64,000 bases of DNA from JAPOXR01 sp965219635 (GCA_965219635.1 OZ244783.1:2294001-2358000); one strand, 5' to 3'; shown: positions 9,389 through 18,557, counted from the first letter of the stretch. Notes: generated by a model not told the origin, from the sequence alone. Program-made: numbers and translations.

Positions 9389-9416
9389 CCGGAACGGGTC
9401 AGAATGCCCGTTCCGG
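9389..9416 (+). other. Intercistronic hairpin after the binding-protein gene
   Basis: A perfect 10-bp stem CCGGAACGGG / CCCGTTCCGG with an 8-nt loop, 47 nt after the binding-protein stop and 54 nt before the permease start. There is no T-run after it, so it is more likely an mRNA 3'-end stabiliser or partial terminator than a full stop. Such structures are known to raise binding-protein over permease levels in ABC operons. Confidence 0.65.
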
Positions 9417-9470
9417 TATCGCCCGGCATTCCGGACAGCCAGTCCGCAACCACATTAACAGGGGGCCAGC

Positions 9471-10496
9471 GTGAAATTCCGCGTCTTTGCAGCCTTTGTC
9501 GGCCCGTCCCTGTTTCTCATGGTGCTGTTCATTGCCGGGCCGCTGGCGGCAGTATTCTGGCAGAGTTTCCACGTCACACAGTCGGTCTACACGACCGTCG
9601 AGGTGGAGAGTTGCACACCCGGCTTCGTCACACAGACCTGCACCACCGAGTCGAGAATTCAGCTGGTCCTTGATGAAGAGGGCAATCCGCTGAAGACGAC
9701 GGAATTCGTCGGGCTAGAGACCTACCGCAACGTGCTGCAGCTCGAGAAGCTCAAGGAGGCTGTAGCGGAGTTCAACTACAGCAAGCTGATGCTGATCGAC
9801 TTCTGGAAGGCGCTGCGCTTCACGCTGACCTTTACGCTGATCACCCTTCCACTGGTCATCGGTGTAGGACTGCTGATCGCACTCGCCGTGAACAGCGCCG
9901 CCCGCTCACTGCGCGGACAGATCATCTTCGTGTCGCTGCTCCCCTTCATCATCACGCCGGTCATAGGCGCTCTTGCCATCAGGTGGCTGTTCGTGGGCGA
10001 CGGCATCCTGACAGCGCTGCTTGAATGGTGGCTTGCCCGGGACATTGCCATGCTGGCAAGTGCCTGGACGATCGAGCTCCTGATGATGTTCTACCGCGTC
10101 TGGCATGTGGCGCCGTTTGCATTCGTGGTCTTCTATGCCGGATTGCAGACGGTCAATAACGACACGGTCGAGAGCGCCGTCATTGACGGCGCCAGCAGGT
10201 TCGAGCGGCTGCGCTATGTGGTGATTCCGCATCTCATGCCCCTGATCGTCTTCGTGTCCCTGATCCATCTCATGGATGCCTACCGGGTCTTCGAGGAAAT
10301 CGTCGGCTTCCGTTCCCAAGGATACGTGATTTCCCTGCAGTGGCTCACATACGACTTCCTGACACCGGACGAGACCGGAAACCGGGCAGTAAGCAGCGCT
10401 TCGGCCAGCGCCATGCTGACGATGGTCGGGATCGTGGTCCTGCTTGTCCCGCTGCTTAGGAAGACCTGGAATGACCACAGGGGGGCAATCCGCTGA
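9471..10496 (+). CDS. ABC transporter permease (MalF type)
   Basis: A 341-residue inner-membrane protein with a GTG start preceded by GGGGG. The first membrane segment is at residues 8-29 (FVGPSLFLMVLFIAGPLAAVF). A long periplasmic loop follows with two Cys-containing segments (VESCTPGF, VTQTCTTESR), and then five more hydrophobic segments. The cytoplasmic EAA-type loop is ESAVIDGASRFERLRYVVIP, which contacts the ATPase. The cysteine-bearing loop is longer than in typical MalF-like permeases. It overlaps the next permease gene by 1 bp. Confidence 0.93.
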   Translation: MKFRVFAAFVGPSLFLMVLFIAGPLAAVFWQSFHVTQSVYTTVEVESCTPGFVTQTCTTESRIQLVLDEEGNPLKTTEFVGLETYRNVLQLEKLKEAVAEFNYSKLMLIDFWKALRFTLTFTLITLPLVIGVGLLIALAVNSAARSLRGQIIFVSLLPFIITPVIGALAIRWLFVGDGILTALLEWWLARDIAMLASAWTIELLMMFYRVWHVAPFAFVVFYAGLQTVNNDTVESAVIDGASRFERLRYVVIPHLMPLIVFVSLIHLMDAYRVFEEIVGFRSQGYVISLQWLTYDFLTPDETGNRAVSSASASAMLTMVGIVVLLVPLLRKTWNDHRGAIR

Positions 10497-11653
10497 TGGA
10501 CACCCCCCGCTCATTGCAAATGTCGACTGGCCTGCGCTGGGCGTCCACCGGTTTCATCATATTCTGGTGCATTCTGGCGGCCTTCCCGATTGTCTGGATC
10601 TCGGTGATGAGCATCAAGCTCCCGATCGACGCGTTTGCCTCCAACCCGTTGCATGTCATTTTCGGGCCTTCCACCCGAGCAAACGGCAAGGGCATTTCGT
10701 TGCTCGATATGGCAACGGTCGCTGCGGCTGCATGGTTTCTTTTCCGTTTTACCACGTCCCGCATGCCCACTCTGGTTGCGTCGTATTCGCCGCTCGGCAG
10801 CGTGGTCATTGGCTGGACCCTGGGCACAGCCGCGCTGGCGCTTGCAGTGCTGATACTGGGGCTTTGGGTCATTCGGCCCTTGCTGGACGCAGTGAACGGG
10901 TTGGCCGGCCCGCTGGGTCAGCCGATTATCGGATTTACCTTTGAACATTATCGCTCTGTCTGGGTCGAAGACGGATTCTACCGCAATTTCCTGAACTCGC
11001 TGATGGTCACTACCGGCGTGGTCACTGTTTCGCTGACCGTCGGCACGCTTGCCGGATACGGCCTTGCCCGATCGGGGGCGAGCCTCGCATTCTGGATTCT
11101 GATCATAGCATTGGTCTTCCGTGCGTTGCCTCACTCGGTGCTGGTCGCAGGATATCTGCCTGTATTCATCAACTCGGCGGAGATCCTGCGCCCCATACTT
11201 GGTGAACTGGCGCCGACGCTTTACGGCAAGCCCTTTGCCGTGATTGCGGTACTGGTTTCGATCAACCAGCCCTTCACGATCTGGATGCTTCGCTCCTTCT
11301 TCCAGAACATCCCGGCCGACCTTGATGAAGCTGCCCGCGTAGACGGTTGCACACATTTCCAGGCTTTCCGCTGGGTGATCATGCCGGTGATGTGGCCAGG
11401 CGTCATCACGACAGGCCTGTTCAGTTTCCTGCTCGCCTATAACGACTTCCTGGTTACCTCGCTTCTGCTGGACGCCAGCAACCAGACAATGGTTCCGGCA
11501 ATCGCCAGTTTCTTCAATCGCGAAACCACGACCACAGACCAGGTCAAGGCAGTTGCGGCAGCGGTATCGATCACTGCCCCGCTGTTCATACTTGTCATGG
11601 TCTTCCAGCGTCAGATCGTGAGCGGCCTGACAGCCGGTGCGGTCAAGGGTTGA
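10496..11653 (+). CDS. ABC transporter permease (MalG type)
   Basis: A 385-residue partner permease whose start overlaps the previous stop (TGATG). The EAA loop is EAARVDGCTHFQAFRWVIMP. It is about 100 residues longer than usual MalG-like proteins. The extra length is an N-terminal insert with additional hydrophobic segments (MATVAAAAWFLFRFTT; GSVVIGWTLGTAALALAVLI) before the standard core beginning FEHYRSVWVEDGFYRNFLNS. Together with the upstream genes it completes a four-component importer. Confidence 0.93.
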   Translation: MDTPRSLQMSTGLRWASTGFIIFWCILAAFPIVWISVMSIKLPIDAFASNPLHVIFGPSTRANGKGISLLDMATVAAAAWFLFRFTTSRMPTLVASYSPLGSVVIGWTLGTAALALAVLILGLWVIRPLLDAVNGLAGPLGQPIIGFTFEHYRSVWVEDGFYRNFLNSLMVTTGVVTVSLTVGTLAGYGLARSGASLAFWILIIALVFRALPHSVLVAGYLPVFINSAEILRPILGELAPTLYGKPFAVIAVLVSINQPFTIWMLRSFFQNIPADLDEAARVDGCTHFQAFRWVIMPVMWPGVITTGLFSFLLAYNDFLVTSLLLDASNQTMVPAIASFFNRETTTTDQVKAVAAAVSITAPLFILVMVFQRQIVSGLTAGAVKG

Positions 11654-11684
11654 GGGGATCAATGTACTCAGGGAAGCATCCGGC

Positions 11685-12224
11685 ATGAATGAGCGCAGGC
11701 CCGAACAGGCTGTACTGACGCGTAACGCCGACCAGGCGCGGACGGCAGAGACGCGTGCGGTCATCGAAGGAATGGTTGACGGGTTGAACGATCACCGGAT
11801 CGAAGACATCGGAGAGTTCTTCGCCGAGTCTTTCCAGTGGCGGGGCAATTTCGGCTGCGGCCACAAGAACGGCTTGCGGGAATTCCAGGACAACTGGCAG
11901 AAGCCTTTCCAGGCGGCCTTCTCGGACAAGGTCTGCATCGACGAGGCGCGCCTCTTCATGGGGGAATGGGCGGCAGCATTCGGCCGCCAGGAAGCAGTTC
12001 ACACCGGCAGTTTCTTCGGCATTGAGCCCACCGGTACGGCGGTCACGATCCGTTATATGGACTTCTGGAAGGTGGAAGACGGCCGCGTCGTCGACAACTG
12101 GGTGATGGTCGATTTCCCCGATGTGCTGAGGCAGCTGGGAGTCGACGTTTTTGATGGAGAAGGCTGGGAAGCCTATGACAGGGGCGAAAAACAACCTCCC
12201 GCTCCGAGGAAAGGACAGGACTGA
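11685..12224 (+). CDS. SnoaL-like polyketide-cyclase-fold protein
   Basis: A 179-residue NTF2/SnoaL-fold protein. Its core runs VIEGMVDGLNDHRIEDIGEF, then FFAESFQWRGNFG, and ends with the beta-strands VTIRYMDFWKVEDGRVVDNW, which are typical of ester-cyclase/SnoaL relatives. The ATG at 11685 (MNERRPEQ) follows AGGGAAGC at a good distance, and an in-frame upstream start at 11637 would overlap the permease. These small alpha+beta barrels isomerise, hydrolyse or cyclise small hydroxylated substrates. Placement between importer and dehydrogenase suggests an early step on the imported compound. Substrate unknown. Confidence 0.8.
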   Translation: MNERRPEQAVLTRNADQARTAETRAVIEGMVDGLNDHRIEDIGEFFAESFQWRGNFGCGHKNGLREFQDNWQKPFQAAFSDKVCIDEARLFMGEWAAAFGRQEAVHTGSFFGIEPTGTAVTIRYMDFWKVEDGRVVDNWVMVDFPDVLRQLGVDVFDGEGWEAYDRGEKQPPAPRKGQD

Positions 12225-12225
12225 A

Positions 12226-13551
12226 TTGGCTATCGAGTATCTCAAGACCGGCAAGCCGGAAGACGAACGGAGCGTCGACGATGAGGGCGTTGCGCGGACC
12301 GTAGCTGCCGCCCTTCGGGACATTGAAGAACGCGGCGATGCGGCAGTAAGGGAAATGTCGGCGAAGTTCGACAAGTTCGAACCCGACTCATTCCTGCTCC
12401 CGGAAGCCGAGATCGAACGGCTGGTGTCCTCACTCTCCGGCCAGGAACTGCACGACATCCGCTTCGCGCAAGAGCAAGTCCGCAACTTTGCCAAGGCACA
12501 GCGGGACTCGATGCTCGACATCGAAATCGAGACAATGCCCGGCGTCATTCTCGGCCACAAGAACATGCCGGTCCAGTCGGCCGGATGTTATGTGCCGGGC
12601 GGCAAGTTTCCCCTGGTCGCCGCCGCACACATGTCTGTTGCGACCGCAGATGTCGCAGGCGTGCCGCGCATTGTTGCTGCAACACCGCCAGTGAACGGCG
12701 AGCCGCACCCGGCGGTCATCGCGGCCATACATTTTGGCGGCGCCAGCGAGATCTATCTTCTTGGCGGCATCCAGGCAGTCGGCGCCATGGCATTGGGCAC
12801 GGAGACCATCAAGCCAGTCGACATGCTCGTGGGCCCTGGCAACGCATTCGTCGCCGAGGCAAAGAGGCAGCTATTCGGCAAGGTCGGCATCGACCTGCTG
12901 GCCGGGCCAACGGAAACGATGATCATTGCCGACGAAACAGTCGATGCAGAGCTCTGTGCAACTGATCTGCTCGGCCAGGCCGAGCACGGCTACGATTCAC
13001 CAGCAACTCTCATCACCAACAGTCGGCGGCTAGCTGAAGCAACCATGAAGGAAGTCGAGCGGCTACTGGAAATACTGCCAACGGCCGCAACGGCCTCCCG
13101 CAGTTGGCAGGATTACGGTCAGGTTGTGCTGTGCAGCAATCACGACGAGATGCTTGAGGTGGCAAATGACATGGCTTTCGAGCATGTCCAGGTAATGACG
13201 GACCGGGATGACTGGTACCTTGACCACATGACCGCCTACGGTGCCCTCTTCCTTGGCCCCAGAACCAATGTCGCCAATGGCGACAAGATCATAGGCACCA
13301 ACCATACGCTTCCGACCCGCCGGGCCGGCCGCTACACAGGTGGACTCTGGGTCGGTAAATTCCTGAAAACACACAGCTACCAACGGATCGTGACTGACGA
13401 AGCTGCAACATTCATCGGGGAATATTGCTCGCGGCTGTGCATACTGGAAGGGTTCGCAGGCCATGCAGAACAGGCGAATGTCAGGCTCCGCCGTTACGGT
13501 GGCCTCAACATCCCGTATGCTGGCTCTGCTTCGCCGAGGGACGGTGACTGA
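12226..13551 (+). CDS. Histidinol dehydrogenase-family protein (HisD paralogue, HpsN-like?)
   Basis: A 441-residue NAD-dependent alcohol dehydrogenase of the HisD fold. It contains GCYVPGGKFPLVAAAHMSV, LAGPTETMIIADE and LLGQAEHGYDSPATL (the Gln/His zinc ligands). The catalytic Glu-His is in DMAFEHVQVM, and NGDKIIGTNHTLPT (Asp ligand) and GFAGHAEQ (His ligand) follow, so all metal and catalytic positions look intact. I place the start at the TTG 12226, 1 nt after the SnoaL stop and behind AGGAAAGGACAGGA; an ATG at 12151 is in frame but deep inside the previous gene. No other his genes are nearby, so it is a catabolic paralogue. Sulfopropanediol 3-dehydrogenase (HpsN) is a known member of this group, but identity is not proven. 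Confidence 0.87.
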   Translation: MAIEYLKTGKPEDERSVDDEGVARTVAAALRDIEERGDAAVREMSAKFDKFEPDSFLLPEAEIERLVSSLSGQELHDIRFAQEQVRNFAKAQRDSMLDIEIETMPGVILGHKNMPVQSAGCYVPGGKFPLVAAAHMSVATADVAGVPRIVAATPPVNGEPHPAVIAAIHFGGASEIYLLGGIQAVGAMALGTETIKPVDMLVGPGNAFVAEAKRQLFGKVGIDLLAGPTETMIIADETVDAELCATDLLGQAEHGYDSPATLITNSRRLAEATMKEVERLLEILPTAATASRSWQDYGQVVLCSNHDEMLEVANDMAFEHVQVMTDRDDWYLDHMTAYGALFLGPRTNVANGDKIIGTNHTLPTRRAGRYTGGLWVGKFLKTHSYQRIVTDEAATFIGEYCSRLCILEGFAGHAEQANVRLRRYGGLNIPYAGSASPRDGD

Positions 13552-13596
13552 GGCAATGGAGCTCAGAGTTCCCGGCTTCAGCGGCAGGCAACTGAA

Positions 13597-14361
13597 TTGA
13601 CTGTCCAGGTTCCAACGACGCCGTCTTTCAGTCTGGATGGCAAGCGGGCGCTCGTTACCGGAGCGTCCAGGGGTATCGGCTTTGCCTGCGCGACGGCCGT
13701 CGCCGAGGCTGGCGCTTCCGTGGTGGCCGTTGCCCGGGACTCGGGCAGGCTTGATCCTGCTGCCGCTGCTCTTCGCAATTCGGGCTTCCGCGCGAGAGCA
13801 GTCCCACTGGACATCACCGACCGGAAATCGGTGGTGGAGTTGTTTGAACGGGAAGGCCCCTTTGATGTGGTTGTCAACTCAGCAGGCATGGCACGGCACA
13901 CGCCTGCCCTTGAAGCCAGTGAAGAGGACTACGACCGCGTCATGGAACTCAACACCAGAGCGGCATTCTTTGTGGCCTGCGAAGCGGCAAAGGGCATGAT
14001 GGAGAATGGTGGATCGATCATCCAGATCTCAAGCCAGATGGGTTTCGTGGGTGGCAAAGAGCGGGCTGTCTATTGTGCCTCCAAACACGCCCTTGAAGGC
14101 ATGACCAAATCCATGGCGATAGAGTGGGGGGCACACGGGATCAGGGTCAACACAATCTGTCCGACCTTCATCCGTACCGAACTGACAGCAGCCACATTCG
14201 CCAACCCGGAAAAAGAGGCCTGGGTCCGGTCCAAGATCAAGCTGGGCCGGATTGGGGAGGTTGAAGACGTCATGGGCGCGGTAGTCTTTCTGGCATCCGA
14301 TGCCTCGGCGATGATCACCGGGACACATCTGCTGGTCGATGGCGGCTGGACCGCAGGCTGA
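13597..14361 (+). CDS. Short-chain dehydrogenase/reductase (SDR)
   Basis: A 254-residue classical SDR with nucleotide-binding TGASRGIG (about residues 20-27), NSAG, the catalytic Ser within IIQISSQMGFVG and Tyr-x3-Lys in YCASK. The C-terminal ITGTHLLVDGGWTAG is typical. It would interconvert an alcohol and a ketone with NAD(P)H. The start is a TTG at 13597, 45 bp after the HisD-like gene. A HisD-type dehydrogenase beside an SDR also occurs in dihydroxypropanesulfonate clusters (HpsN with HpsO), but no sulfolyase is visible here. Confidence 0.92.
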   Translation: MTVQVPTTPSFSLDGKRALVTGASRGIGFACATAVAEAGASVVAVARDSGRLDPAAAALRNSGFRARAVPLDITDRKSVVELFEREGPFDVVVNSAGMARHTPALEASEEDYDRVMELNTRAAFFVACEAAKGMMENGGSIIQISSQMGFVGGKERAVYCASKHALEGMTKSMAIEWGAHGIRVNTICPTFIRTELTAATFANPEKEAWVRSKIKLGRIGEVEDVMGAVVFLASDASAMITGTHLLVDGGWTAG

Positions 14362-14377
14362 AGTTGGTGTTCGCGGA

Positions 14378-15415
14378 ATGAACATATTGGCGAGAAAGAC
14401 AACAGCTGCGCAGGTGGCTGAACTGGCCGGAGTCAGCCAGTCATCGGTAAGCCGGACCTATACCCCCGGAGCCTCCGTTTCCCGTGAAACTGCGGAAAAA
14501 GTCCGAAGTGCAGCCGCCCTCCTCGGTTACCGTCCCAATGCTCTCGCCCGGTCTTTGATTACAGGACAATCGAACATGATCGGGCTCGTCGTCGGGCCCT
14601 TCGAAAACCAGTTCAATCCTTCGGTTCTGGAACTGCTTTCCCGGCGTCTCAAGCAGGAAGGCTACCATATTCTGGTCTTCATGGCTTCAGACGAAAGCGA
14701 CGATACGGAGGACATCGTCGCCAGCCTTCTTGACTATCAGGTTGATGGACTGATTGCCGCGTCCGTTGCCATGACCGTCCCCCTGGCAACGCGCTGCCGG
14801 GCAGAAGGCATCCCGGTCATTCTCTTCAATCGCCACCAGGGAGCCAACGGGCCACCTTCTGTAGCCTCGGACAATTTTGACGGAGCACGGCGGGTGGCCC
14901 GCTTTCTGGTTGCCGGAGGTCATCGCCGCATCGCCCATATATCAGGCTGGCTGGCTTCCTCTACCGGACGCGAGCGCAAGGAAGGCTTCCTTGCCGGACT
15001 TGCAGAGGCGGGAACCCGGCCCGCCGCCTGTATCGAGGGCTTCTATGACGGAGCGGTTGCGGCAGAGGCCTGCAGAACCATGTTCCAGAATGGCGGTTCC
15101 TGTCCGGACGCGGTGTTCGTGGGCAGCGATCACATGGCCTTTGCGGTTGTCGATGTCCTGCGCAGCGAACTGGGCTTGAAAATACCCGAGCAGGTGTCGG
15201 TGGTTGGTTTCGATGATGTGCCGCTTGCCGCGCGGCCGTCCTATGACCTGACCACAATGCGCCAGCCACTGGAGCGTATGGTCAGCGCCACGGTGGATGA
15301 ACTGCTCGAAGCCATGAAAGTCCGCCGGACCAAGCCCGTGCAGCTGCGGTTGCCCTGCGAATTCGTACTGCGCGGAACCGCAAGAATTCCACCAAACGGC
15401 AAGAGTGAGGTTTGA
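14378..15415 (+). CDS. LacI-family transcriptional regulator
   Basis: A 345-residue regulator. The N-terminal HTH is TTAAQVAELAGVSQSSVSRT followed by the hinge helix YRPNALARSLITGQ, and a periplasmic-binding-protein-like effector domain ends with SVVGFDDVPLAARPSYDLTT. The ATG at 14378 gives the usual short N-terminus, whereas an upstream in-frame start at 14339 would run into the SDR gene. It sits inside the operon it probably controls. The palindrome at 6983-6998 upstream of the ABC genes is the best candidate operator. Confidence 0.92.
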   Translation: MNILARKTTAAQVAELAGVSQSSVSRTYTPGASVSRETAEKVRSAAALLGYRPNALARSLITGQSNMIGLVVGPFENQFNPSVLELLSRRLKQEGYHILVFMASDESDDTEDIVASLLDYQVDGLIAASVAMTVPLATRCRAEGIPVILFNRHQGANGPPSVASDNFDGARRVARFLVAGGHRRIAHISGWLASSTGRERKEGFLAGLAEAGTRPAACIEGFYDGAVAAEACRTMFQNGGSCPDAVFVGSDHMAFAVVDVLRSELGLKIPEQVSVVGFDDVPLAARPSYDLTTMRQPLERMVSATVDELLEAMKVRRTKPVQLRLPCEFVLRGTARIPPNGKSEV

Positions 15416-16374
15416 TGATGCCGAGATATACGGAGTTTGCCGAGTTCATTGCCGGCATCACAAATGACATCTGGGAAAACCGGCAGATACACTTTCTCAA
15501 GGAATGCTACTCTGACGATATCAAGGTACGCTCGCCTGAAGGGCTGGTTGTCGGCAACCGGGCTGTAATTGCCGCCACTATGGCCACACTCGCCGAATTC
15601 CCGGACAGGCAATTGCTCGAAGAGGATGTGATATGGGACCGCACGGGGGAGGATAGCTGGTTTTCGTCCCACAGGATCTTCTCGACAGCCACGCACTCTG
15701 GGCCCGGCAGGTACGGGGACGCCACCGGCCGCCATCTGCGTTACAGGATCATTGCCGACTGCCACGCAGTTGCGAACGACCGGTATGGCTGGTCGATCAA
15801 TGACGAATGGCTGATACGCGATCAGGGAGCAATCGTTCGCCAGATTGGTTACACCCCCAAAGACTATGTGCAGGCAACACTGACAGGCGAACTTGCCTCA
15901 GTCTCTCACCTCATTCCAGATGCCGAAATCAGAAACGCTCCCTACTCGGGAACCGGCAACGACAGCGAAGTCGGACTGCAATATGAGAGCATCCTTGACC
16001 GAATGATGCGGGCGGAGTTTTCGGCAATTCCGTCGGAATACCGGCAGGGAGTCCAGTTGCACCTGCCAGGTGGATGCTCGGGTCACGGATGGGCCGACGC
16101 CGACGCCTTCTGGCTTGGCCTCCGCTCCGCACTGCCCGATGCGGTGTTCCGTATCGAACATCGGATTGGACGCAATGACCCAGGGCTGCCAGCCCGGGCC
16201 GCCATCAGATGGAGCCTTGAAGGCTGCCACAGCGGGGGAGGTTTGTTCGGGGCCCCTACAGGCAGAAATCTGTACGTTCTCGGAATATCCCACGCCGAGT
16301 TCGGGCCAGGGGGAATCAGAAGCGAGTACACGCTCTTCGACGAAGTTGCTGTCTGGCACCAATTGCTGAGTTGA
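15415..16374 (+). CDS. Double SnoaL/NTF2-fold protein
   Basis: About 319 residues with two consecutive NTF2-like halves. The first (residues about 5-140) contains WENRQIHFLKECYSDDIKVR and WSINDEWLIRDQGAIVRQIG. The second (about 185-319) contains the strand set RAAIRWSLEGCHSGGGLFG and GISHAEFGPGGIRSEYTLFDE, where His, Trp and Glu cluster as in SnoaL-type enzymes. It starts at ATG 15415 (or 15418), overlapping the LacI stop by 1 nt. It is distinct from the SnoaL protein at 11685. A role in hydrolysis or isomerisation of the cluster substrate is inferred. Confidence 0.75.
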   Translation: MMPRYTEFAEFIAGITNDIWENRQIHFLKECYSDDIKVRSPEGLVVGNRAVIAATMATLAEFPDRQLLEEDVIWDRTGEDSWFSSHRIFSTATHSGPGRYGDATGRHLRYRIIADCHAVANDRYGWSINDEWLIRDQGAIVRQIGYTPKDYVQATLTGELASVSHLIPDAEIRNAPYSGTGNDSEVGLQYESILDRMMRAEFSAIPSEYRQGVQLHLPGGCSGHGWADADAFWLGLRSALPDAVFRIEHRIGRNDPGLPARAAIRWSLEGCHSGGGLFGAPTGRNLYVLGISHAEFGPGGIRSEYTLFDEVAVWHQLLS

Positions 16375-16416
16375 GGATCAGGCAATGGCAGACCGAACCA
16401 AAATACGGAGATCAAG

Positions 16417-17382
16417 ATGACCAACGAAAACAGCGGAGTCCGGATTGTCCGGCACGGCGAACTCATTCCCTGCCGCACCGCATTTATCGATACCCATACC
16501 CCCGGATCCGACCTCAAGGAGAATTTCACCATTATTGGCGGCGGAGTGTCGGAGAGCCCTGACCAGCATGTGCATATCCGGGAAACGCCAGGCTTCAACA
16601 TCGGCGCAGCCGGACAGCCTCCGAAGTGCCGGAATTCGCTGCACTCCCATCGTACGGCTGAGGTGTTCTTTGTTCTCAAGGGACGCTGGAGGTTCTTCTG
16701 GGGACGATGGGGAACTGCTGGCGAGGCCGTTCTTGAGGAAGGCGACATCTTCAACATCCCAACCGGGATATTCAGAGGGTTTGAGAATATCGGTCAGACA
16801 CACGGCATGCTGATGGCGATACTTGGCGGCGACGATGCAGGCGGAGGCGTGATCTGGGCGCCGCAAGTGATTGAGGAAGCAAGCGCCCACGGCCTGATCC
16901 TGGCAGAAACCGGTCGCCTCTACGATACAGCCAAGGGCGAGAGCTTGCCGGATAAAGTCGGGCCAATGCCGCTTCTCACCGAGGAGGAACTTGACGGTTT
17001 TCCTGAACCCAGCGCATTGGAAGTTGTGCCTTCATACGTCGCCCGCCATTGGGACATGGTGGCGCTGGCAAGCGGGCAACCCGCCCAGGTGATCGGCGAA
17101 GATGCAATGATTGTCGACAGGCCGGGATTTGAGGTCGATTACCTAGCCCGGAATTCGATCTCGGAGGAGCCCTACAACACAGACCGGCATGAAGTGCTCC
17201 TGGTGCTTGAAGGGCATTGGCGCATTGGCTGGGAGGATTGCAGCGATGTACTGAACCCAGGGGACACCTGCGCTATCACCCCGGGTGTCGCGCATTCGCT
17301 TGCTCCGGCAGTGTCTGGCAGTGCTGGCCTGTTCAGAGTTCGCGGCACCGATGACCCTGCGGGCCCCACTTGGCGCGCCTGA
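16417..17382 (+). CDS. Bicupin protein
   Basis: A 321-residue protein with two cupin barrels. The first has RNSLHSHRTAEVFFVLKGRW followed by GEAVLEEGDIFNIPTGIFRG. The second has NTDRHEVLLVLEGHWRIGW and DVLNPGDTCAITPGVAHSLA. The first barrel keeps HSHxxxE with a later hydrophobic turn, and the second has a shortened His/Glu motif (RHEVLLV), so only one may bind metal well. The two-barrel layout resembles dioxygenases and isomerases of ring or sugar-acid catabolism, but no exact function can be assigned. It lies between the SnoaL-like gene and the core MetE-like gene. Confidence 0.78.
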   Translation: MTNENSGVRIVRHGELIPCRTAFIDTHTPGSDLKENFTIIGGGVSESPDQHVHIRETPGFNIGAAGQPPKCRNSLHSHRTAEVFFVLKGRWRFFWGRWGTAGEAVLEEGDIFNIPTGIFRGFENIGQTHGMLMAILGGDDAGGGVIWAPQVIEEASAHGLILAETGRLYDTAKGESLPDKVGPMPLLTEEELDGFPEPSALEVVPSYVARHWDMVALASGQPAQVIGEDAMIVDRPGFEVDYLARNSISEEPYNTDRHEVLLVLEGHWRIGWEDCSDVLNPGDTCAITPGVAHSLAPAVSGSAGLFRVRGTDDPAGPTWRA

Positions 17383-17432
17383 AACCGGGAACTGCAGACG
17401 GCGCCCAAGAGCATTCGATGGAGTAGTAACCC

Positions 17433-18557
17433 ATGATCAGGACAACACATGTCGGCAGTCTTCCCCGCAGCAGCGAGGTCGTCGACTTTCTCTTCGCTCG
17501 CGAAAGGGGCGAGCCGTTCGATCAGGCCGAATTCGATCAGACAATGAGCGACGCCTGCAGCGAGACTGTGCGCCGCCAGGTTGAGGCAGGCATCGACATC
17601 GTCTCCGATGGCGAAACTTCCAAGATTTCCTACGCCACATATGTGAAGGACCGGTATACCGGCTTCGGCGGTGACTCCCCGAGGAACCCGCCCCGCGACC
17701 TGGCGATGTTTCCTTCATACTTGAAGCGGCTTGCTGACGAGGGCGGCACGCCAAAATATTCCCGGCCCAAGTGCATCGGCGAGATCGAACCTGTCGGGCA
17801 GAGTGAGTTGCACAAGGACATTTCCAATCTGCAGGCGGCCATGGAACGGCATGGAGCAAAGGAAGGCTTCATGAACGCGGCCTCTCCTGGGGTCATAAGC
17901 CTGTTCCTGCCCAATGAGCATTTCCCGACCCGCGAGGCGTATCTTGACGCACTGGCCGAGGCCATGAGCGAGGAATACCGCACCATCGTGGAAAGCGGCC
18001 TCTACCTGCAACTCGACTGCCCCGACCTCGCCCTCTCCAGGCACATGATGTTTGCCGAGAGCACGGACGAGGAGTTCCTGGCCATCGCGCAACTCCATGT
18101 TGATGTCCTCAACCGCGCAATTGACGGTCTCGACCCTTCCCGTATCCGGGTCCATATCTGCTGGGGAAACTACGAAGGCCCACATGTGTGCGACATTCCA
18201 ATGGAAAAGGTGTTCGACACTCTGATGTCAGTTTCTGCCAACCAGGTGCTGTTCGAGACATCCAACCCCCGCCACGCCCATGAGTGGCGCGTGTTCAGGG
18301 ATAGGGTAAACGAGATCCCGCCCGGCAAGGTACTGGTTCCCGGAGTTGTGGACAGCACCACGAACTTCGTGGAGCACCCCGAGGTCGTTTCCCAGAGGCT
18401 TCAGAGATTTCTCGAATTCGTCCCGGCCGACCGGCTTCTGGCTGGCTCCGATTGCGGATTTGGGACCTTTGCGGGCTTCGGCGCCGTCGATCCGGACATA
18501 GCCTACGCCAAGCTCGCGTCACTGGTTCAGGGCGCGCGTCTGGCCTCGGCTGGCTGA
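17433..18557 (+). CDS. Core MetE-like methyltransferase (cobalamin-independent Met synthase II family)
   Basis: A 374-residue protein matching only the C-terminal catalytic barrel of MetE, starting IRTTHVGSLPRS. The zinc ligands are all visible: His241 and Cys243 (VHICWGN), Glu275 (VLFETSNPRH) and Cys341 (GSDCGFGTF). The N-terminal MetE domain is absent, so it is not a normal methyltetrahydrofolate-dependent synthase. Core-MetE proteins described elsewhere can take methyl groups from corrinoid donors. In a cluster with an MttB homologue and a Rieske oxygenase it could move a methyl group from the substrate to a thiol acceptor (inference). Confidence 0.87.
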   Translation: MIRTTHVGSLPRSSEVVDFLFARERGEPFDQAEFDQTMSDACSETVRRQVEAGIDIVSDGETSKISYATYVKDRYTGFGGDSPRNPPRDLAMFPSYLKRLADEGGTPKYSRPKCIGEIEPVGQSELHKDISNLQAAMERHGAKEGFMNAASPGVISLFLPNEHFPTREAYLDALAEAMSEEYRTIVESGLYLQLDCPDLALSRHMMFAESTDEEFLAIAQLHVDVLNRAIDGLDPSRIRVHICWGNYEGPHVCDIPMEKVFDTLMSVSANQVLFETSNPRHAHEWRVFRDRVNEIPPGKVLVPGVVDSTTNFVEHPEVVSQRLQRFLEFVPADRLLAGSDCGFGTFAGFGAVDPDIAYAKLASLVQGARLASAG

